A DNA stretch of 64,000 bases from Lysobacter sp. BMK333-48F3. Lineage in GTDB: Bacteria > Pseudomonadota > Gammaproteobacteria > Xanthomonadales > Xanthomonadaceae. Of the stretch, positions 20,790 to 31,494 are shown one piece after another (within the stretch, counting starts at the first letter, position 1; each line of letters opens with the position of its first letter). Position numbers and translations under genes: made by a program. The stretch is from assembly GCF_019733395.1 (NCBI RefSeq), contig NZ_JAIHOO010000001.1, positions 4,528,983-4,592,982 on the forward strand, given 5' to 3'. The notes beneath the pieces are model-generated. The model ran no database searches and was not told the origin of the DNA. It saw nothing but the letters and a program-made list of their open reading frames with translations.

Positions 20790-21953
20790 TCACAGCGAAC
20801 CCGGCTTTTGCGTCGGCAGGGTCGGCGCCTGCTGCTGGCCCTGGGTCTGGGTCGTCGCCGACAGCGATTGCGCGAAACCGTCGTGCTGACGCAGCTTGTC
20901 GAGCAGCAACTGGGTATTCAGGCCGTCCAGCCCGCCGTCGATCTGCACCCGCTTGTGCGAGACGTTGTTCGGATCGCCCTGGACCAGGAACAGGCTGCGG
21001 CGATCGCGGCTTTCGACGATGTCGTCGACCTGCTTGAGCCCGCCCTTCAAGGCCTGCTGGACCATCGAGCCGGAACGCTCGTCCAGGCGCGCGTCCATGT
21101 CCTGGGCCTGCTTCATCGAGCTGGCGAAGTGGAACTTGAGCGAACGCGTATTGTCGTAGACGAGCTTGGTCATATCCTCGTCCATCGACATGCCCTGGTC
21201 GTAGTACTTGCAGAAAATCTGCTCGGCGCTGCCGCGTTCGATCAGGGCCTGCGGAAACGTCCGGTTGACCCCGAGGTCCTGATGGGTCTTGAACGGGCTC
21301 GCGCTCTGCAGGTTCGCCAGCACTTCGCCTTCGATGCTGAGGGTCTTGATCGGCAGCGCCGGCTTGTCGACCGCACCGATGTCGACGCCGTGTTTGGCCA
21401 GCGTGTTCTCGTGCAGCGAGGCCGAGTTGGCCACGATCGCGGGTACGCCGGTCACGGTCGAGGCGAGCATGGCTTGGCCGCCGCCCTTGGAGTGGCCGAG
21501 CAGGCAGACCAGATTCGGGCCGCACACCGTTTTGAGGTGCTTGGCGACTTCCACCGACTGATCGTGCTGCGGGCTATCCAGGCCGATGTGCTGCTTGAAA
21601 TTGGTCAGCCAGTCCTTGAACGAGGTCGGCTTGGTGCCGCAGAAATTGGCCGCGAGGCTGTCGCCTTTGGCGTAGACGGTGACGTCCAGGCCGGTCGACG
21701 CGTCCTGCAGGCGATCGGCGTCGACCCCGCGCTGCTGCAACTCGTCGCGATCGAGCCGTTTCCAACCGTCGATCTTCTTGTCGCTGCCGGCCTCGTAGCC
21801 GTCCATCATCAATTCGACCGCGACGCGCTCGCTGGGCCGTTCCAACGTAGGCTGGTACTGCGGCGAGGGCGCAGGATGGCGCAACATGCCGAGGCGGTCC
21901 ATGAAGCCGTACAGCAGGCCGCGCTCGCGGGTGGGATTGTTCGGGTCCGACAT
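20790..21953 (-). CDS. Putative type IV secretion antibacterial effector, lipase-type (X-Tfe with XVIPCD-like C-terminus)
   Basis: 387 aa, no signal peptide. An alpha/beta-hydrolase core carries the nucleophile elbow GHSKGG (Ser155) followed by AMLASTVTGVPAIVANSAS, a lipase/phospholipase-like arrangement. The C-terminal ~90 residues match the Xanthomonas VirD4-interacting domain: GLKQVDDIV resembles GLxRIDHV, and LFLVQGDPNNVSHKRVQID resembles FAVQGxxxDPAHxRAxV; a Gln-rich tail (TQTQGQQQAPT) follows. Such proteins are passed by a T4SS into rival bacteria. No T4SS gene is in the window, and no clear immunity partner is adjacent. Start at ATG 21953 with GAGGAA upstream. Confidence 0.75.
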   Translation of the reverse strand: MSDPNNPTRERGLLYGFMDRLGMLRHPAPSPQYQPTLERPSERVAVELMMDGYEAGSDKKIDGWKRLDRDELQQRGVDADRLQDASTGLDVTVYAKGDSLAANFCGTKPTSFKDWLTNFKQHIGLDSPQHDQSVEVAKHLKTVCGPNLVCLLGHSKGGGQAMLASTVTGVPAIVANSASLHENTLAKHGVDIGAVDKPALPIKTLSIEGEVLANLQSASPFKTHQDLGVNRTFPQALIERGSAEQIFCKYYDQGMSMDEDMTKLVYDNTRSLKFHFASSMKQAQDMDARLDERSGSMVQQALKGGLKQVDDIVESRDRRSLFLVQGDPNNVSHKRVQIDGGLDGLNTQLLLDKLRQHDGFAQSLSATTQTQGQQQAPTLPTQKPGSL

Positions 21954-22079
21954 GAAGGGCGTTCCTCGCTCCTGATCCAACGCCCAATGTGCATGCGGAC
22001 GCCTCCGTGGACAGGCGGATGCGCGCGACCGCCATCACATTTCCGCGGTTTCGCCCGATAGGGTCGGCTCGCAAACGAC

Positions 22080-22104
22080 GACAGCCGGCGCAAGGCCGGC
22101 TGTC
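22080..22104 (-). terminator. Terminator between the Gly/Lys-rich gene and the effector gene
   Basis: 10-bp perfect stem GACAGCCGGC/GCCGGCTGTC with loop GCAAG, 27 nt past the stop of the upstream gene. It argues against co-transcription of the two. Confidence 0.7.
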
Positions 22105-22131
22105 GCAGTCGTTGCGGGTCGATCGCGCGGC

Positions 22132-22821
22132 TCAGTGGCCCTTGCCGTTGCCGCCGCCTCTGCCGTTGCCGCCGCCGTGGCCGCCCTTGTCCGGCTTGCC
22201 GTGACCGCCGCCCTGCCCGCCCTTGTCGGGCTTGCCGTGGCCCGGGCCCTTGTCGCGGCCCTTGCCGGAGGCGCCGGGGCCGCGGTCGGGACCGCCGCGC
22301 TCATGACCGCTCTTGGGACCGCCCTTGCCCTTGCCCGGGCCGTGCTGCGACCAGTCCACGCGCACGTTCTGGTTGACCGTGATCGGATAGCCCCAGCGGT
22401 CGTAAGTGCCGACCGCGCCGCGCTTGAGCGCGTGGAAGGCCGGCGAGCCCGGTTTGATGCCCATGCGCTGGGCGACCGCGCCCCAGCCCTGGCCCGGATG
22501 GCGGTCGTACTCGCGCACTACGTTCAAGCACGGCACGCCGAGCGCGCGGGCGATGGCGCAGGCGTAGTAGACGTCGCCCGGCGCCCAGCCGCGACGGCCG
22601 AGCAACTCGTCGATCAGCGAGCGCGGCGCGCCGTAGTAGCCGGTCATTTCGTTGATGAAGGGATCGCGATAGCGATACCCGTAGTCGTTGATCTCGCCCA
22701 GCCGGGTGTCGACCCACACGTCGCCGGTGCGGATGTTGTAGCCGATGGTCTGGGCCTGGACCCCGGCCGCCAGGCCGAGGCCGAGCAGCAGGACCGCTGC
22801 CGTCCGCTTGATGGTTCGCAT
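22132..22821 (-). CDS. Secreted protein with Gly/Lys-rich repetitive tail
   Basis: 229 aa. Signal peptide MRTIKRTAAVLLLGLGLAAG ending VQA. The central region (residues about 65-145: WAPGDVYYACAIARALGV, then GQGWGAVAQRMGIKPGSP) is a helical module also seen in other uncharacterised proteobacterial secreted proteins. The last ~75 residues are Gly, Lys, His and Pro with two copies of GHGKPDKGG, so intrinsically disordered and basic. Start chosen for the signal peptide and GAGGTG site 7 nt upstream. Function unknown; polyanion or envelope binding is possible. Confidence 0.75.
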   Translation of the reverse strand: MRTIKRTAAVLLLGLGLAAGVQAQTIGYNIRTGDVWVDTRLGEINDYGYRYRDPFINEMTGYYGAPRSLIDELLGRRGWAPGDVYYACAIARALGVPCLNVVREYDRHPGQGWGAVAQRMGIKPGSPAFHALKRGAVGTYDRWGYPITVNQNVRVDWSQHGPGKGKGGPKSGHERGGPDRGPGASGKGRDKGPGHGKPDKGGQGGGHGKPDKGGHGGGNGRGGGNGKGH

Positions 22822-23057
22822 CGCTTGCACCTCGTCGTTCGTGCGTGATTTTGCTGTGACGGTCATGGTTTTTCGCGCCCCCGGGCCGCGGACGGCATTG
22901 CCGTCGAGCGCAGTATGCGCATTCTGGCTTAATCGCACCGGAGCGCGTTTGCCGCATCGCAGAATGCATTCGCGCACGCGCTCTGCTTAGGTGCGATCAG
23001 GTCCGCGCGACGGGCCTTTGCCGTTCATTTTGTTCACTTACGTTCGGGGGTTTCGGA

Positions 23058-24149
23058 ATGAAAATCAGTCTCATGTCCGCGGTCGCGGGCAGCGTGGTGC
23101 TGGCCGGCGCGATCGCCTCGGTGACCGCGGCGCCGAAGTACGAAAAAGCCAATCCCTTGCGCATCGGCCTGATGGCCGTCGCCGATTCGTCCGGCCGCTT
23201 CGACGGCCTGGTCGAAGTGACCGTGACCAACACCAGCCGCCACACCGTGCGCGTGCCGAAGTGGCAGCTGCCCTCCGCCCTGGCCGAGTCCAAGCTGTTC
23301 AACGTCAGCCGCGACGGCGTCGCGGTCGACTACCTCGGCCCGATGATCAAGCGCGGCCTGCCCCAGGCCGAGGATTTCGCGATCCTGCGCGCCGGCCAGA
23401 CCCTGCGCAGCACGATCGACCTGTCGCAGGCCTACGACTTCTCCCAGCGCGGCCAGTACGTGGTCAACCTGGACTCGCCCCTGCAGTACGCCTCGCTGTC
23501 CGACGGCAGCCTGCTGCGCCAGGACAACGGTCTGCCGCTGGTCGCGCGCAGCGTGCCGCTGAGCCTGTGGAGCGCCGGCAAGGGCGGCGACGTCACCGCC
23601 CAGGGCAAGCCCGGCGGCGGCGGCACGGTGGTCGGCGGGGTGACCTACAAGAGCTGCAACGCGACCCAGATCGGCACCATCGGCAACGCGGTGACCGCCG
23701 CGCGCGGCTATTCCGAGAACGCCAAGGGCTACCTGGCCGCCGGCACCGTCGGCCCGCGCTACACCACCTGGTTCGGCGCCTACACCTCGGCGCGCTACGG
23801 CACCGCCAGCCAGCACTTCGTCGCGATCGACCAGGCCATGGACCAGAGCAACGGCCAGATCACCGTCAACTGCGGCTGCAACCAGCGTTACTACGCCTAC
23901 GTGTATCCGAACCAGCCGTACGAGATCTTCGTCTGCAAGACCTTCTGGACCGCGCCGCTGACCGGCACCGACTCCAAGGCCGGCACCCTGATCCACGAGA
24001 TGAGCCACTTCAACGCCGTCGCCGGCACCGACGACCACGTCTACGGCCAGGCCGGCGCCAAGAATCTGGCGATCAGCAACCCGGCCAATGCGCTCGACAA
24101 CGCCGACAACCACGAGTACTTCGCCGAGAACACCCCGGCGCAGAACTGA
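23058..24149 (+). CDS. Secreted M35 (deuterolysin/peptidyl-Lys) metalloendopeptidase
   Basis: 363 aa. Signal peptide residues 1-25 (ending VTAA), propeptide about 26-195, then the aspzincin catalytic domain. The zinc motif HEMSH is at 313-317, and the third ligand Asp sits in GTDDHVYG, the GTxDxxYG signature of M35 peptidyl-Lys metallopeptidases. Cys residues in CNATQ, CGCNQ and VCKTF suggest the usual disulphides. RBS-like GGGGG lies upstream of the ATG. It converges on the S8 protease gene with a shared terminator. Confidence 0.93.
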   Translation: MKISLMSAVAGSVVLAGAIASVTAAPKYEKANPLRIGLMAVADSSGRFDGLVEVTVTNTSRHTVRVPKWQLPSALAESKLFNVSRDGVAVDYLGPMIKRGLPQAEDFAILRAGQTLRSTIDLSQAYDFSQRGQYVVNLDSPLQYASLSDGSLLRQDNGLPLVARSVPLSLWSAGKGGDVTAQGKPGGGGTVVGGVTYKSCNATQIGTIGNAVTAARGYSENAKGYLAAGTVGPRYTTWFGAYTSARYGTASQHFVAIDQAMDQSNGQITVNCGCNQRYYAYVYPNQPYEIFVCKTFWTAPLTGTDSKAGTLIHEMSHFNAVAGTDDHVYGQAGAKNLAISNPANALDNADNHEYFAENTPAQN

Positions 24150-24174
24150 GCCGGCGGCAGCGCGGTAGAAAAAC

Positions 24175-24200
24175 GAAGGCCCCGGGAAACCGGGGCCTTC
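24175..24200. terminator. Bidirectional terminator between two protease genes
   Basis: Stem GAAGGCCCCGG/CCGGGGCCTTC with a short loop, 25 nt past the M35 stop and 75 nt past the S8 stop. Confidence 0.8.
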
Positions 24201-24274
24201 TGCTTTGCCGCTGTTGGGTACTGTCGTGTCCCTGCCCTCGCCCGTCGCGCGGGCGGACGCGGGCGGCGCCGGAC

Positions 24275-25639
<1,365 letters not shown>

Positions 25640-25828
25640 GGCGAGTACCCTTTGAGTCGAACCGCGACCAGGAGCGGCCGCAGGGCAAATGTAATTTGCG
25701 CAAGTTGTCACATTCATGCTGCGCTGCAGCGAACGCTAAATCCGCTGAACAGGACCCCGAAACCGTGACCGCCGGCGCCGAACCGTTGTCTGCCCCGTTT
25801 CTGCCGCCGCGTCCGGTTGCCGTCGCCC

Positions 25829-27022
25829 ATGCTTGAGGTGTTCCGGGTGTTTCTGCGCCTGGGCCTGACCTCGTTCGGCGGCCCGATCGCCCACCTGGGG
25901 TATTTCCGCGAAGAGTTCGTGCGCCGGCGCGGCTGGCTGGACGAGGCCGGTTTTGCCCAGTTGCTGGCGATCTGCCAGTTCCTGCCCGGCCCGGCCAGCA
26001 GCCAGCTCGGCTTCGCCATCGGCCTGCTGCGCGCCGGCTGGCGCGGCGCGCTGGCCGCCTTCGTCGGCTTCACCCTGCCCTCGGCGCTGCTCATGTTCGC
26101 GCTGGCGGCGTCGGCGCCGCACTGGATCGCCCACCCCACCGGCACCGCCCTGGTGCACGGATTGAAGCTGGTCGCGGTGGCGGTGGTCGCGCACGGCGTC
26201 TGGGGCATGGCGCGCAGCCTGACCCCGGACTGGCGCCGGCGCCTGATCGCCCTGGCCAGCGCGCTGGCGATCGCGCTGATCGGCGGGGCTTGGGTGCAGT
26301 TGCTCGCCGTCGCCGCCGGCGGCGCGGCCGGGCTGGCCTGGTGCCGGGCGCCCGTCGCCGAATCGACGCCGGCCGCGCCGACGTTCGCGCCGGGCTATGG
26401 CCGCGGCGTCGCCCTGCTGTGCCTGACGCTGTTCGCCTTGGGCCTGGGCGCGGCCTTGCTGTGGTCCGGCGGGCCGGCATCGCTGGCGGGACTGGCTGCC
26501 GCCTGCTATCGCGCCGGCGCGCTGGTGTTCGGCGGCGGCCACGTGGTGCTGCCCTTGCTGGAACAACGTCTGGTCGCCAGCGGCTGGCTCGACCTGGACC
26601 GTTTCCTGCTCGGCTACGGCGCGGCGCAGGCGATGCCGGGGCCGATGTTCTCGCTCGCCGCCTACCTCGGCGCGGCCTTGCCGCTGGCGACGCCGGCGCC
26701 GTGGCGCGCCCTGGCCGCACTGCTGGCGCTGTTCCTGCCCGGCCTGCTGCTGGTCGCCGCGGCGCTGCCGTTGTGGTCGGCGTGGATGCGCCGCGCCTGG
26801 GCCGCGCGCGCGGTGGCCGGGATCAACGCGGCGGTGGTCGGCCTGCTCGCCGCGGCCCTGTACGACCCGATCGTCCGCGAGGGCATCGGCGACGTCCGCG
26901 ACCTGGCCATCGTCGCGGTCGGCATCGCCTTGCTGGCGCGGACGCGGCTGCCGGCGCTGGCGGCGATCGCCTGGTGCGTGCTGGCCGCGCTGGCGTCGGC
27001 CTGGCTATGGCCGCGGGCTTGA
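25829..27022 (+). CDS. chrA: Chromate transporter, two-domain ChrA
   Basis: 397 aa, 10-12 hydrophobic helices. The two homologous CHR halves each carry the family signature: FLRLGLTSFGGPIAHLGYF with CQFLPGPASSQ in the first half, and FGGGHVVLPLLE with AQAMPGPMFSLAAYLG in the second. The family effluxes chromate; in genomes without chrB regulation the natural substrate is uncertain. Start ATG 25829 gives the normal N-terminus; an in-frame TTG 4 codons earlier is ignored. No chrB nearby. Confidence 0.9.
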   Translation: MLEVFRVFLRLGLTSFGGPIAHLGYFREEFVRRRGWLDEAGFAQLLAICQFLPGPASSQLGFAIGLLRAGWRGALAAFVGFTLPSALLMFALAASAPHWIAHPTGTALVHGLKLVAVAVVAHGVWGMARSLTPDWRRRLIALASALAIALIGGAWVQLLAVAAGGAAGLAWCRAPVAESTPAAPTFAPGYGRGVALLCLTLFALGLGAALLWSGGPASLAGLAAACYRAGALVFGGGHVVLPLLEQRLVASGWLDLDRFLLGYGAAQAMPGPMFSLAAYLGAALPLATPAPWRALAALLALFLPGLLLVAAALPLWSAWMRRAWAARAVAGINAAVVGLLAAALYDPIVREGIGDVRDLAIVAVGIALLARTRLPALAAIAWCVLAALASAWLWPRA

Positions 27023-27418
27023 GCGCACGCCGCGGCCGACGCCGCAGCGGCCTTGCGTTGGTATCGGCTAGGCCGGCCGAGGTTTGCCGGGCGGCGACCG
27101 TCGCCTGGGGCGCGCGGTCCGGACGCGATCCGGGACCGGGCTGGCGCCGCAGCGTCGCCCAGGCCGGGCGGCCGACGGACACAGGGGAGCGGATGCGATA
27201 CGCCGAAAGCGGCCTGCGCGCGGTGCGAACTCGGTCACGTCCGGGCCTCCCCCGCTTGCCTCTATGCTCCGCTCGCCAAGCACCGCCGCTACCCGTTGTC
27301 GCTCGCAGTTCCCAACGTTTCGCCAACGCCGGAGCCCGCGCATGAGCGTGTCACGCCCCCCGCCTCGCGCCGTTCCCGCCGGGCTAGAGAAGTCGCGACA
27401 AATCCGACAGGATGGGCC
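27023..27418. other. Upstream region of the wsp operon, 396 nt
   Basis: No gene visible. It should hold the wsp promoter. The sequence CAGGATGGGCC immediately before the wspA ATG supplies the ribosome site. No recognisable operator. Confidence 0.4.
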
Positions 27419-29041
27419 ATGAATAACATTTCGATTCGCCAACGCATCGTGCTCGGCTTCGCCATCATCGTCGCCGCGATGTTGGTGATGGGGGGCATCG
27501 CCTTCGTCCGCCTGCAGCACATCCAGGACGAAGAGGACCTGCTGCGCAACGACTCCATTCCCGGGCTGTACGCCGCCGGGCAGATGGAGGCGGCCTGGCA
27601 TTCGTACTACACCGCCGTGCATGGCCTGGCCGCGCTGCCGGCGGCCGAACTGCCCGCCGCCCAGGCCCGGCTGGAAGAACGCCGCGCCGCCTACGAGGCC
27701 ACGGCCAAGCACTACGAGGGCAGCATCGTCCAGGCCGAAGACCGCGCCGCGTTCCAGACCCTGTCCGGCCTGACCGCGCCGCTGTTCGCCCAGCAGGCCG
27801 AACTGCTGCGCCAGGCCGGCAGCGGCGACACCGCCGCCCTGCAAAAGACCCTGCGCGAACGCATCGACCCGATCTTCGACAAGGCCGAGACGGCGATCGG
27901 GCGGCTGATCGAATACAACAACGACCGCGCAGTGACCTCCGGCAAGCGCATCGACGACGCAGTGCAGTCGGCCCGCTACGGCATGAGCATCGCCTTCTCC
28001 GTCGCCCTGCTGGTCGCGGTGCTGGCCGGGTTCTACCTGCTCAAGGCGATCACCGAGCCGCTGCAGCGCCTGGCCGGCGCGGCCGAGGTGTTCGCCAAGG
28101 GCGATTTCAGCCAACGCCTGAATTTCCGCCGCAACGACGAGTTCGGCACCCTCGCCCACGGCTACAACAAGATGAGCGGCGAGCTGTCGGGCCTGGTCGG
28201 CCAGGTCCAGACCTCGGGCATCCAGGTCAATTCCTCGATCAACGAGATCACCGCGACCCTGCGCGAACAGCAGGCCACCGCGGCGCAGATCGCCGCCACC
28301 ACCACCGAGATCGGAGCGACCTCGCGCGAGATCGCCGCGACCTCGAAGGAACTGGCGCGGACCATGGACTCGGTCGCGACCAGCGCCGAACAGACCGCGA
28401 CCCTGGCCGGCAACGGCCAGGACGGCCTGGCGCAGATGGAGGAGACCATGCGCCGGATGATCGAGGCGACCGCGGCGATCAGCGGCAAGCTGGCGGTGCT
28501 GGCCGAAAAAGCCAACAACATCGGCCAGGTGGTCACCACCATCACCAAGGTCGCCGACCAGACCAACCTGCTCTCGCTCAACGCCGCGATCGAGGCCGAG
28601 AAGGCCGGCGAATACGGCCGCGGCTTCTCGGTGGTGGCGGTGGAAATCCGCCGCCTCGCCGATCAGACCGCGATGGCGACCCTGGACATCGAGCAGATGG
28701 TGCGCGAGATCCAGTCGGCGGTCTCCGCCGGCGTGATGGGCATGGACAAGTTCTCCGAAGAGGTGCGCCGCGGCACCGGCGACGTGCAGCGGGTCGGCGA
28801 GCAGCTCACCCAGGTGATCGACCACGTGCAGACCATGGTGCCGCGCTTCGATGCCGCCAACGAAGGCGTGCAGGCGCAGGCCGCCGGCGCCGAGCAGATC
28901 AACCTGGCCCTGAGCCAGCTCAGCGAAGCCGCGCAACAGACCGTCGACGCGCTGCGCCAGTCCAACCAGGCCATCGACGAACTGCACCAGGTCAGCGCCA
29001 GCCTGCGCGACGGGATTTCCAAGTTCAAGCTGCTGGCCTGA
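27419..29041 (+). CDS. wspA: Methyl-accepting surface-sensing receptor WspA
   Basis: 540 aa. TM1 (RIVLGFAIIVAAMLVMGGIA), a periplasmic four-helix-bundle-like sensor (residues about 35-185), TM2 (SIAFSVALLVAVLAGFYLL), HAMP, and the cytoplasmic signalling hairpin with the conserved tip VADQTNLLSLNAAIEAEKAG. In Pseudomonas WspA responds to surface contact and activates the kinase WspE. The C-terminus KFKLLA has no CheR-docking pentapeptide. First gene of the operon, 40 nt before wspB. Confidence 0.93.
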   Translation: MNNISIRQRIVLGFAIIVAAMLVMGGIAFVRLQHIQDEEDLLRNDSIPGLYAAGQMEAAWHSYYTAVHGLAALPAAELPAAQARLEERRAAYEATAKHYEGSIVQAEDRAAFQTLSGLTAPLFAQQAELLRQAGSGDTAALQKTLRERIDPIFDKAETAIGRLIEYNNDRAVTSGKRIDDAVQSARYGMSIAFSVALLVAVLAGFYLLKAITEPLQRLAGAAEVFAKGDFSQRLNFRRNDEFGTLAHGYNKMSGELSGLVGQVQTSGIQVNSSINEITATLREQQATAAQIAATTTEIGATSREIAATSKELARTMDSVATSAEQTATLAGNGQDGLAQMEETMRRMIEATAAISGKLAVLAEKANNIGQVVTTITKVADQTNLLSLNAAIEAEKAGEYGRGFSVVAVEIRRLADQTAMATLDIEQMVREIQSAVSAGVMGMDKFSEEVRRGTGDVQRVGEQLTQVIDHVQTMVPRFDAANEGVQAQAAGAEQINLALSQLSEAAQQTVDALRQSNQAIDELHQVSASLRDGISKFKLLA

Positions 29042-29081
29042 GCGAAGGCGCCGGCGGCGCGACCGACCCAGCGGAGAACGC

Positions 29082-29549
29082 GTGCTCTTTCTCGTCTTCC
29101 AGCTCGACCAGGACCGATACGCGATCGAAGCGCGGCGGGTGACTGCGGTGCTGCGGATGGTCGCGCCCAAAGCGATCCCGCAGGCGCCGGCGGCGGTCGC
29201 CGGCGTGTTCGACTACGCCGGCGAACCGGTGCCGCTGATCGACCTCAGCCAGTTGGCCCTGGGCCGGCCGGCGCAGGCGCGGCTCAGCACCCGGGTGGTG
29301 CTGGTGCCCTACGCCGACGGCGCGGGCCGCAACCGCAGCCTGGGCCTGATCGCCGAACACGTCATCGAGACCGTGCAGCGCGACCCGGCCGAGTTCGCGC
29401 CCAGCGGCGTCGACAGCGCCGGCGCGGCCTACCTCGGCCCGGTCGCGGCCGACGCGCACGGTCTGCTGCAGTGGATCCAGGTCGAACGCCTGTTGCCGGC
29501 GTCGCTGCGCGACCTGCTGTTCGCGGCGGTGGGCCGCGAGAGCGCATGA
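29082..29549 (+). CDS. wspB: CheW-like adaptor WspB
   Basis: 155 aa CheW-domain protein linking the receptor to the kinase: FQLDQDRYAIEARRVTAVL, then AGVFDYAGEPVPLIDLSQL, then LGLIAEHVIETV. GTG start at 29082 preceded by GGAGAAC. Its TGA overlaps the wspC ATG by 4 nt (ATGA). Confidence 0.92.
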   Translation: MLFLVFQLDQDRYAIEARRVTAVLRMVAPKAIPQAPAAVAGVFDYAGEPVPLIDLSQLALGRPAQARLSTRVVLVPYADGAGRNRSLGLIAEHVIETVQRDPAEFAPSGVDSAGAAYLGPVAADAHGLLQWIQVERLLPASLRDLLFAAVGRESA

Positions 29550-30868
29550 AACTCGCCGGCTTCGAGCGCTGGTTGAAGGAAACCATGGGGCTGGACGCCA
29601 GCACCATCGGCCCGACCATCGTCGACCGCGCCCTGCGCGAACGCATGGCCGCGGTCGGCAGCGCCGACCTGGCCGGCTACTGGCAGGCGCTGCGCGCCTC
29701 GCCGCTGGAACAGCAGGAGCTGATCGAGGCGGTGGTGGTGCCGGAGACCTGGTTCTTCCGCGACCGCGAAGCCTTCGCCGCGCTGGCCCAGCGCTTCGGT
29801 CCCGGCGGCGCCGGCGAACGCGCGCCCGAACGCTTGCGCTTGCTCAGTCTGCCCTGCTCCACCGGCGAAGAGCCCTACACCATGGCCATGGCGATGCTCG
29901 ACGCCGGCCTGTCCGGCGAGCGCCTGGCGATCGACGCGTTCGACATCAGCGAACGCGCGCTGGCCAAGGCGCGCCGCGCGATCTACGGCAACAACTCGTT
30001 CCGCGGCAGCGACCTGCAGTACCGCGAACGCCACTTCAGCCCGGTGCCGGGCGGCTGGCAGCTCGGCGCGGCGGCGCGCGAGCGGGTCGGTTTCCGCCAA
30101 GGCAACGTGCTCGACATCGGCTTCCTGCCCGGCGCAGCGGTGTACGACGCGGTGTTCTGCCGCAATCTGCTGATCTACTTCGACCCGCCGACCCAGGCCC
30201 GCACCGTCGCCGTGCTCGACCGCCTGCTGCGGCCGGACGGGCTGATGTTCGTCGGCCCGGCCGAAACCGGGCTGATGCTGTCGCTGGGCTTCGTCTCGGC
30301 GCAGCTGCCGATGGCGTTCGCGTTCCGCAAACCCGGCGCGACCGATGCCGCGACGGCCGGGGCGGCCGTCGCGCCGGCGCGCGCGGTCAAGCCCGCAACG
30401 GCCAAGCCTGCGACGGCCAAGCCTGCGACGGCCGCGCCCGCTCCGGGCAAGCGCGCCAGCCCGCCCGCCGCGACCGGGCCGGCGGCTACCGCGCCGCGTC
30501 CGCGCACTGCGCCGCCTACCGCCACCGCGCCGGCCGCGGACGCATCGCCGTTGCAGACCGCCCAGCGCGCCGCCGACGATGGCCGCTTCGACGAAGCGAT
30601 CGCGATCTGCCAGGCGCAGTTGCGCGAACGCGGGCCCTCGGTCGAACCCCTGCACCTGCTCGGCCTGGTGTACGGCGCGATCGGCCAGGCCACGCGCGCC
30701 GAGGACAGCTTCCGCAAGGCGCTCTACCTCGACCCCGCCCATGAGGAAACCCTGATGCACCTGGCCCTGCTGCTCGACGCCAAGGGCGATGCCGCCGGCG
30801 CGCGCGTGCTGCGCAGCCGCGCCCAGCGCCACCGCAAGCACGAATCGCGTAGCGGAGACCGCGCATGA
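29546..30868 (+). CDS. wspC: CheR-type methyltransferase with TPR tail, WspC
   Basis: 440 aa. The N-terminal CheR helical domain is followed by an SAM methyltransferase domain (LLSLPCSTGEEPYTMAMAML is motif I; FCRNLLIYFDP follows), then an Ala/Pro/Lys linker containing three KPATA repeats encoded by a 15-nt DNA repeat near 30390-30440, then TPR units (LHLLGLVYGAIGQATRAEDS). In the family WspC methylates WspA and constitutively raises signalling. ATGA overlaps at both ends. Confidence 0.93.
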   Translation: MKLAGFERWLKETMGLDASTIGPTIVDRALRERMAAVGSADLAGYWQALRASPLEQQELIEAVVVPETWFFRDREAFAALAQRFGPGGAGERAPERLRLLSLPCSTGEEPYTMAMAMLDAGLSGERLAIDAFDISERALAKARRAIYGNNSFRGSDLQYRERHFSPVPGGWQLGAAARERVGFRQGNVLDIGFLPGAAVYDAVFCRNLLIYFDPPTQARTVAVLDRLLRPDGLMFVGPAETGLMLSLGFVSAQLPMAFAFRKPGATDAATAGAAVAPARAVKPATAKPATAKPATAAPAPGKRASPPAATGPAATAPRPRTAPPTATAPAADASPLQTAQRAADDGRFDEAIAICQAQLRERGPSVEPLHLLGLVYGAIGQATRAEDSFRKALYLDPAHEETLMHLALLLDAKGDAAGARVLRSRAQRHRKHESRSGDRA

Positions 30869-31494
30869 ACCCGGGCGACGAACGCGGCGCCATCGGCTCG
30901 GCGGTCGCGCGCCTGCTCGAGCGCGCGCCGCAGGCGCAAGACCTGTGCGAGGCCACCGCCGAGGCCGCGGCGCGCCACGCCGGCCAGGCCGTGCTCAGCG
31001 GCTCGGCCTTCCTGTTCCGGCTCGGCGGCGAATGGCTGGGGCTGGACAGCGCGGTGGTCGACGAGGTGATCGAACCGCGCAGCGTGCACAGCCTGCCGCA
31101 CCGCCGCGACGGCCTGGTGCGCGGACTGGTCAACGTGCGCGGCCGGCTGACCGTATGCGTGGCCCTGGAATCGCTGTTCCAGCTCGACGCGGCGCGCGCG
31201 CAGGCGCCTGCGCGCCGGCGCCTGGTGGTGTTGGCCCAGCACGACCAGCGCCTGGCCTTCGAGGCCGACGAAGTGCACGGCTCGCACCGCTACGATCCGG
31301 CCGAATGCCTGCCGGTGCCGTCGACGGTGGCCCATTCGACCTCGCGTTTCAGCACCGGCGTGCTCCAATGGAGCGTGCCGCATCGGGACGGCGGCGCCCA
31401 CGCCGCGGCGGCCGCGGCCGGACCGGTCTCGCGCAGCGTCGGCCTGCTCGACGCCGAACTGATTTTGAGCAGCATCAACCGGCGGCTGGGATGA
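30865..31494 (+). CDS. wspD: CheW-like adaptor WspD
   Basis: 209 aa. A ~65-residue N-terminal extension precedes the CheW domain (FLFRLGGEWLGLDSAVVDEV, GLVRGLVNVRGRLTVCV). Second adaptor of the pathway, needed for receptor-kinase coupling in Pseudomonas. ATG overlaps the wspC stop, and its TGA overlaps the wspE ATG. Confidence 0.92.
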   Translation: MNPGDERGAIGSAVARLLERAPQAQDLCEATAEAAARHAGQAVLSGSAFLFRLGGEWLGLDSAVVDEVIEPRSVHSLPHRRDGLVRGLVNVRGRLTVCVALESLFQLDAARAQAPARRRLVVLAQHDQRLAFEADEVHGSHRYDPAECLPVPSTVAHSTSRFSTGVLQWSVPHRDGGAHAAAAAAGPVSRSVGLLDAELILSSINRRLG

